Of a stretch of 64,000 nt of DNA, positions 59,659 to 64,000 are shown piece after piece; within the stretch, counting starts at the first letter, position 1, and each line of letters begins with the position of its first letter. This stretch comes from Aralia elata (Eukaryota; Streptophyta; Magnoliopsida; Apiales; Araliaceae): assembly GCA_034770075.1 (NCBI GenBank), contig CM068387.1:80911971-80975970 (forward strand), in the 5' to 3' direction. The notes below the pieces were generated by a model that was not told where the DNA came from, searched no databases, and saw only the letters and a list, made by a program, of their open reading frames with translations. The position numbers were made by a program, and so were the translations under genes.

Positions 59659-60501
59659 TATTTGGGAATTTGAAGAGGGTGTTGAACAACGTTTGGATGA
59701 CAAGAGTCATGATTCCCATCATGTGCGTGCCTTGTTTGATCAATATAAACTTATAATCAATCTGACTTTCAACGTGGCATTATATGATTCTAAATTCCTA
59801 ATATATGTATCTGGTGTTTAATTAACACCAATACATCCATAATAATACTCGTGATGCCTAGTTTGAAATTAGCAACACAACGAAAATAATAGAAAGAAAA
59901 ATGGAAAGAAACTCCCACACACAACAAATAGATTTCAAACTAAAATCTTATCATAATGAGTACATCGCAAGACCAGACAAGTTGTTCTCTCGCCTCGCAG
60001 CGGCGACATCTGTCTTTTAAGTGAAGTCATTTCCTTATATATTTGTCATATTATGGTTTTTACATTTTTTTTATTTTTGAAAAGTAACTAGGATTTTTGG
60101 TTTCCACAAAAATTTCCTAAGATTTCAGCAATGTAATCCCAAGATACTACAACTCTCATACCACCTGACTCAAGACAAAGTAGTAGGCCTAGATATCATT
60201 CTAGGTTGACAAAATAGTTAATTTTGAATCAACTCAAGAAAAGAGAAAATAATCTTAGAATTCTTTTAATAATCAAGTCTTCCCAAATTACAATCATAAA
60301 AGTGTATTTATACAAACATGACTAACATTAATAAATAATTTAAACTCCCTTAATAAATAAATCTACTAAACTCCTCTAAAATAAAAATTACAATAAAGTG
60401 TTTTAAATTCCAATAAAATCTAAAATACAAAAATATAAGTATTTTGTCCCGCATCCCATTGATCCAAACTATATGAAGAGTTCAGACACAAGCAGCATAC
60501 G
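59659..60501. other. Spacer and 3' flank of the tRNA-editing gene
   Basis: No gene seen. The rightmost part is the probable 3' untranslated region of the minus-strand gene ending at 60502. Confidence 0.45.
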
Positions 60502-63500
60502 TTAAGATTCAACATTGTAAAAAACCTTGGTGAGTCCCTTCTTAGTCCGAAGTTGTGAAACCTGAAGATATATTAGAGAAAACATCAAGCAAAGGAATAA
60601 AGAAGGCGTACCACATAAAGCCTGCAAAAATATCCATCCAATAGCCTGACACAAGTTATTTAATGCTATAAATGACCCGGTTTAAACTCTTTTTGAAGCT
60701 AAAATTTACAGAAGATATGATTTAAGGAATTTTAAAAAAAAAAGAAAAAAAAAGGGGGTATGTATAAGAAAGCTCTTTGAAATCAAGTTAAATATCAATA
60801 TTACCCAAGAAAAGTTATTAACGAGTAACTGCCACCTATATCTCCAGTTTGTGCTTGATTCCATTTGACCTACTTAACCAGTTAGCAGCTGAGTTGAGCA
60901 GCAACAATTGGTGAAAGCATTTTATTGAGAAATATTTTAGACAAATGCCACAATCCAGTTTCCAAGTTTCTCGCAAATCACAAGCTCCAGAGAGATTGAT
61001 CAACGCCTATCTACTAAAACATTTGTCTTAAAATACTGAATATTATTCAATGCATACTGCTTAACTTTATATTGTTTACTAGTTATAATTACAACCGAAA
61101 TAACATTACAGTGGCAGTCATTTTCGGATGGACCATAACATAAAACTAGAAAACCTTGAATAAAAGACATGTTGTTGAGCCTTTCTTTTCCACCTATGCA
61201 CCTCTTATATCGTGGAATACCAAATGAATAAAGTATAATTGTGCAAGATTGATAAATTTCTAAGTGAGCAAATTCTCTAAAAGCTATGGATATAAGAAGA
61301 ATAACAAATTTAAAAGGGAACACGAGCACTAAGCTAAGCAGGTCTACTCAATCCTGTAATTGTTCCATACTGAGTAATATGGGACATTCAATCAAATGGC
61401 CTTTTACTGCATGTCATGAGCTGGTGATGAGAACAAAACATAATTATTTGAAAGCTAGAGTAAATTGAATGAAATGAATTTGAAGAATCATTACAGCACA
61501 CACCATCGATGCAGGAATCAAATGTCTATAAATATTGGAAGCTAGAACAAAATAGAACAAAATAAAATCGGTACCTTCACGCTCATGATCTCTGAAATAT
61601 CAGAAACATGCGTACCCCCACAAGGGCAGCCAGGATTATCTCCAATCTTCAAAATCCGAGGAGTACTTCCCTGCATGAGTAGAAAAGGTTAGGAAATAAT
61701 TGGTAGTTTATCAATTTAGCAGAGGGACTATGAAGTAATGCAGAAATTACAACCAAATAATATAAAGACAACTGTGTCCAAAGAGAACGCACCAAAGTAA
61801 AATCAAAATGCAAAGATCTTCCCTTATATGTGTTTCTTAAAATGAGGTTGTCCATGTACCGTTGTACTGCCATGAGGGGGCAAGTTACAAGAAGATAGCA
61901 AATAGATCTACTTTTTAGCTTTTAAGTGATTGAGGATGGGAGGTCGGAGGTGGGAGATGGGGATGGCCCATGCGTCTCCTCCTCACTCTGCCCCTGAGAC
62001 CAACTTAGGTGGTGTTTGATAAAATTGAATAATTAAGATCTGAATGGTAAATACATCTTAATAAATTAGATCATCTAAGTGAAATAACATCTGAACTTAA
62101 AAAGTTGTTCGTTAACTAAAAAGTATAAAACATCTGAATGACTTTTAAAATTAAAAATATTAATTTTTAATTTAAAAATATCTCAAATTGACTTTTCAAA
62201 AATCAATAATGATCTTAAAACTTGGAATGGAGGGAGTACAATATTTATTGAAGCTCTATAGATTTAAATTTTTTATTAAGAGACAACTCTTAATGATTTA
62301 GATTTATATCTTCCTCTTACCGATTAAGAGACGATAAGAGGCAAATAAAATTTTACCAAACAACTTTACTCTCTTACCGAATCAGATGTGGAACTGTTAA
62401 GAGATATTAAGAAGTAAACAAACACCACCTTATTCTCTATGAAATGAAGAAGGATGTTCAAGATGAGAATCTTTAAGTAAATAAGTAAAGACCTTGGGAA
62501 TGTAATCAGGAAGGCAGCCACCGCATAATTGACAAGCTTCTTCATATGGTAAGGTAGCAGCAGAAATCTGAAAGTATATGGAAGTACTAAGAATAAACTC
62601 AACATCGAATACATATGCTAACAGAAAAGAAATAGAGGAAGAAACAAAAAAAAACATATGAAACATACTTTCCCTCCCCTAGATATTAAATTATTTGCTT
62701 CTAGCTCTAGCTCCTTTTGCTTGCTTTGCAATTCATTCTGAGGGACAGAGCCTTTATATTCCACATACGGCCTGGCAAAAAGTGAAAATTCACAGATGTC
62801 AATTCCAAGGGATCAGAGGAACAAACATATCATAACTAGCCTAACAGACATTTATGTATAAGCATATCTCAACTAGGAAATCTTAACTCAACTCAATGCG
62901 CCTTTTTATCCAAACTAGTCGAGTTAGGAAATCTAGTATAGTAAATTCTAGAAGTTAGAAACTGATGGCCCATATCATCCATCAATGAAAGGTTGGTTCC
63001 TATTAGATCAAGTTAAAAAGTTATGCTCTAAGAAGACAAATAAAGAAACTAAAAGGCTTTTAATAACTCAAAACATAACAGTGGAATCAATCGCCTAGAT
63101 GCTCTCTTCATAACCTTAAACAAAACTGTGCGTCTGAATTGCGATAATAGTCCTTACTCCTTACTAATATCTCATGCAGAGACACTACTAGCTAGTTTAA
63201 GCCATAATCAAAAACTAATTACTATTCATCTAAGAAAGCACATTAAATAATCACTCCTATTCTCCAGCATCTCTACTTCATCAAGACTCAAAATGCTATA
63301 TCTGAGAACATATCCTGCTAACGAATGTAATGTGAAAGAAAAATATGTTTCATTGATTTTAGAATACCACCTGCCATTGAAGTTAAATCAACTCACTGTT
63401 TTGCAAGAAAATATGATAATATAAAAACTTCTTGAGATTAAATAGTTTAGGATGTTGTATTAGTAATCATATTTACAATCAGCAGAATAACCACAAGAAG

Positions 63501-63987
63501 TTTCAATTCATACCCATCAGGGAAATGGTAGCCTTTGCCTGGCTCTAAATGACTTAACCCCACATTTCTCATACATAAGTCCAGCAAATGCCCAGCTGAG
63601 TGTAGTCTGGAAAAATCAATGGACATTAGCAAGGGAAAGAAGCTAAAGCAAAACAAATAACATAAAAATAAAAAAAGACACGTTGCTTAAGCACAGAAAG
63701 TAAGCAATAATTTATGCATGTATACAAAGCTAATAACATAATACTTTATAGCATCTAACTTATGTAATGGGTACATTTCAGCAGCAAAAAGATAATCAAC
63801 TCTGAAAGCTCACCAATTTGAGCTGTATTAATACACTACATTCAGAAAAATTAATGAATGCCTCGGTATTCCTTATTGTATACCTAGAATTGAGCTTTCG
63901 CCTAGATCCATCCACAGTCAAATAAACTTGAACCCCTTCTTCAACTTTGATGGGCTCATAATTCTCAAAGAACCCATAATGAAAAAC
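60502..63987 (-). CDS. AlaX-like alanyl-tRNA editing protein (3' part, runs off the window)
   Basis: Seven exons are visible: 63987-63884, 63606-63514, 62771-62669, 62567-62493, 61670-61575 and 60561-60502 make six, plus the missing 5' exons beyond the window edge. All junctions seen are GT-AG and in phase. About 155 residues are encoded: VFHYGFFENYEPIKVEEG, SRRKLNSRLHSAGHLLDLC, EPGKGYHFPDGPYVEYKG, LPYEEACQLCGGCLPDYIPK, PRILKIGDNPGCPCGGTHV and a C-terminal QLRTKKGLTKVFYNVES. The zinc-binding HxxxH (HSAGH) and CxxxH (CGGTH) of the class II editing domain are intact. AlaX-type enzymes hydrolyse tRNA(Ala) wrongly charged with Ser or Gly, acting in trans. The 5' end, and so any targeting peptide, is not in view. 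Correction to the opening count: six exons are listed and visible. The intron between the last two holds about 1 kb. Confidence 0.93.
62008..62429. mobile_element. PIF/Harbinger-type MITE in an intron of the tRNA-editing gene
   Basis: The ends GGTGGTGTTTGATAA and, inverted, GGTGGTGTTTGTTTA are flanked by TTA (62005-62007 and 62430-62432). It shares attaagatctgaat and aactgttaag motifs with the elements at 33781 and 20165. An internal ggagggagta at 62228 hints at a nested Stowaway remnant. Confidence 0.8.
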
Positions 63988-64000
63988 CTATTTATTATAT

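Overview
The window is nuclear DNA from a flowering plant, most likely a eudicot. Spliced genes have GT-AG introns, leaders are CT-rich, spacers are very AT-rich, and every recognisable protein belongs to a plant family. I cannot name the species. There are no rRNA genes, CRISPR arrays or operons, and I found no tRNA gene.

Region by region. 1-2.4 kb holds an unidentified gene whose exon is broken by a Stowaway-type MITE. 2.4-13.3 kb is transposon-rich: a Mutator-like element carrying an AMT1 ammonium-transporter fragment, a large inverted repeat with a Helitron in its loop, a relic of the 3' end of an SRC2-like gene, and an LTR/promoter-like module. SRC2 itself, an intronless C2-domain gene, lies at 13.5-14.4 kb. 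14.9-21.6 kb is a duplicated block; one copy is split by a hAT-type element, which is itself split by a 3.9-kb solo-LTR-like insertion. An FPF1-like gene is at 27.6 kb, followed by about 7.5 kb without a confident gene.

The right half is gene-rich. It holds a VAMP72 R-SNARE gene (minus, 35.5-39.5 kb), divergent from a small coiled-coil gene (plus, 42.4-44.5 kb). A Pack-MULE-like element with about 212-bp terminal inverted repeats follows (46.9-48.0 kb) and carries an intron-containing piece of a CCCH/RRM-protein gene. Next come an isoprenylated HMA-domain protein gene (HIPP, 48.7-49.9 kb), a PP2C40-type phosphatase gene (minus, 52.7-57.5 kb) and the 3' part of an AlaX-like alanyl-tRNA editing gene (minus, 60.5 kb to the window edge).

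The host genes are independent transcription units with unrelated jobs: stress-linked C2 protein, growth/flowering regulator, secretory SNARE, metal-binding protein, phosphatase and tRNA proofreading. No new multi-gene system is visible. The most unusual content is the set of gene-capturing and nested mobile elements, several with target-site duplications readable directly from the sequence.
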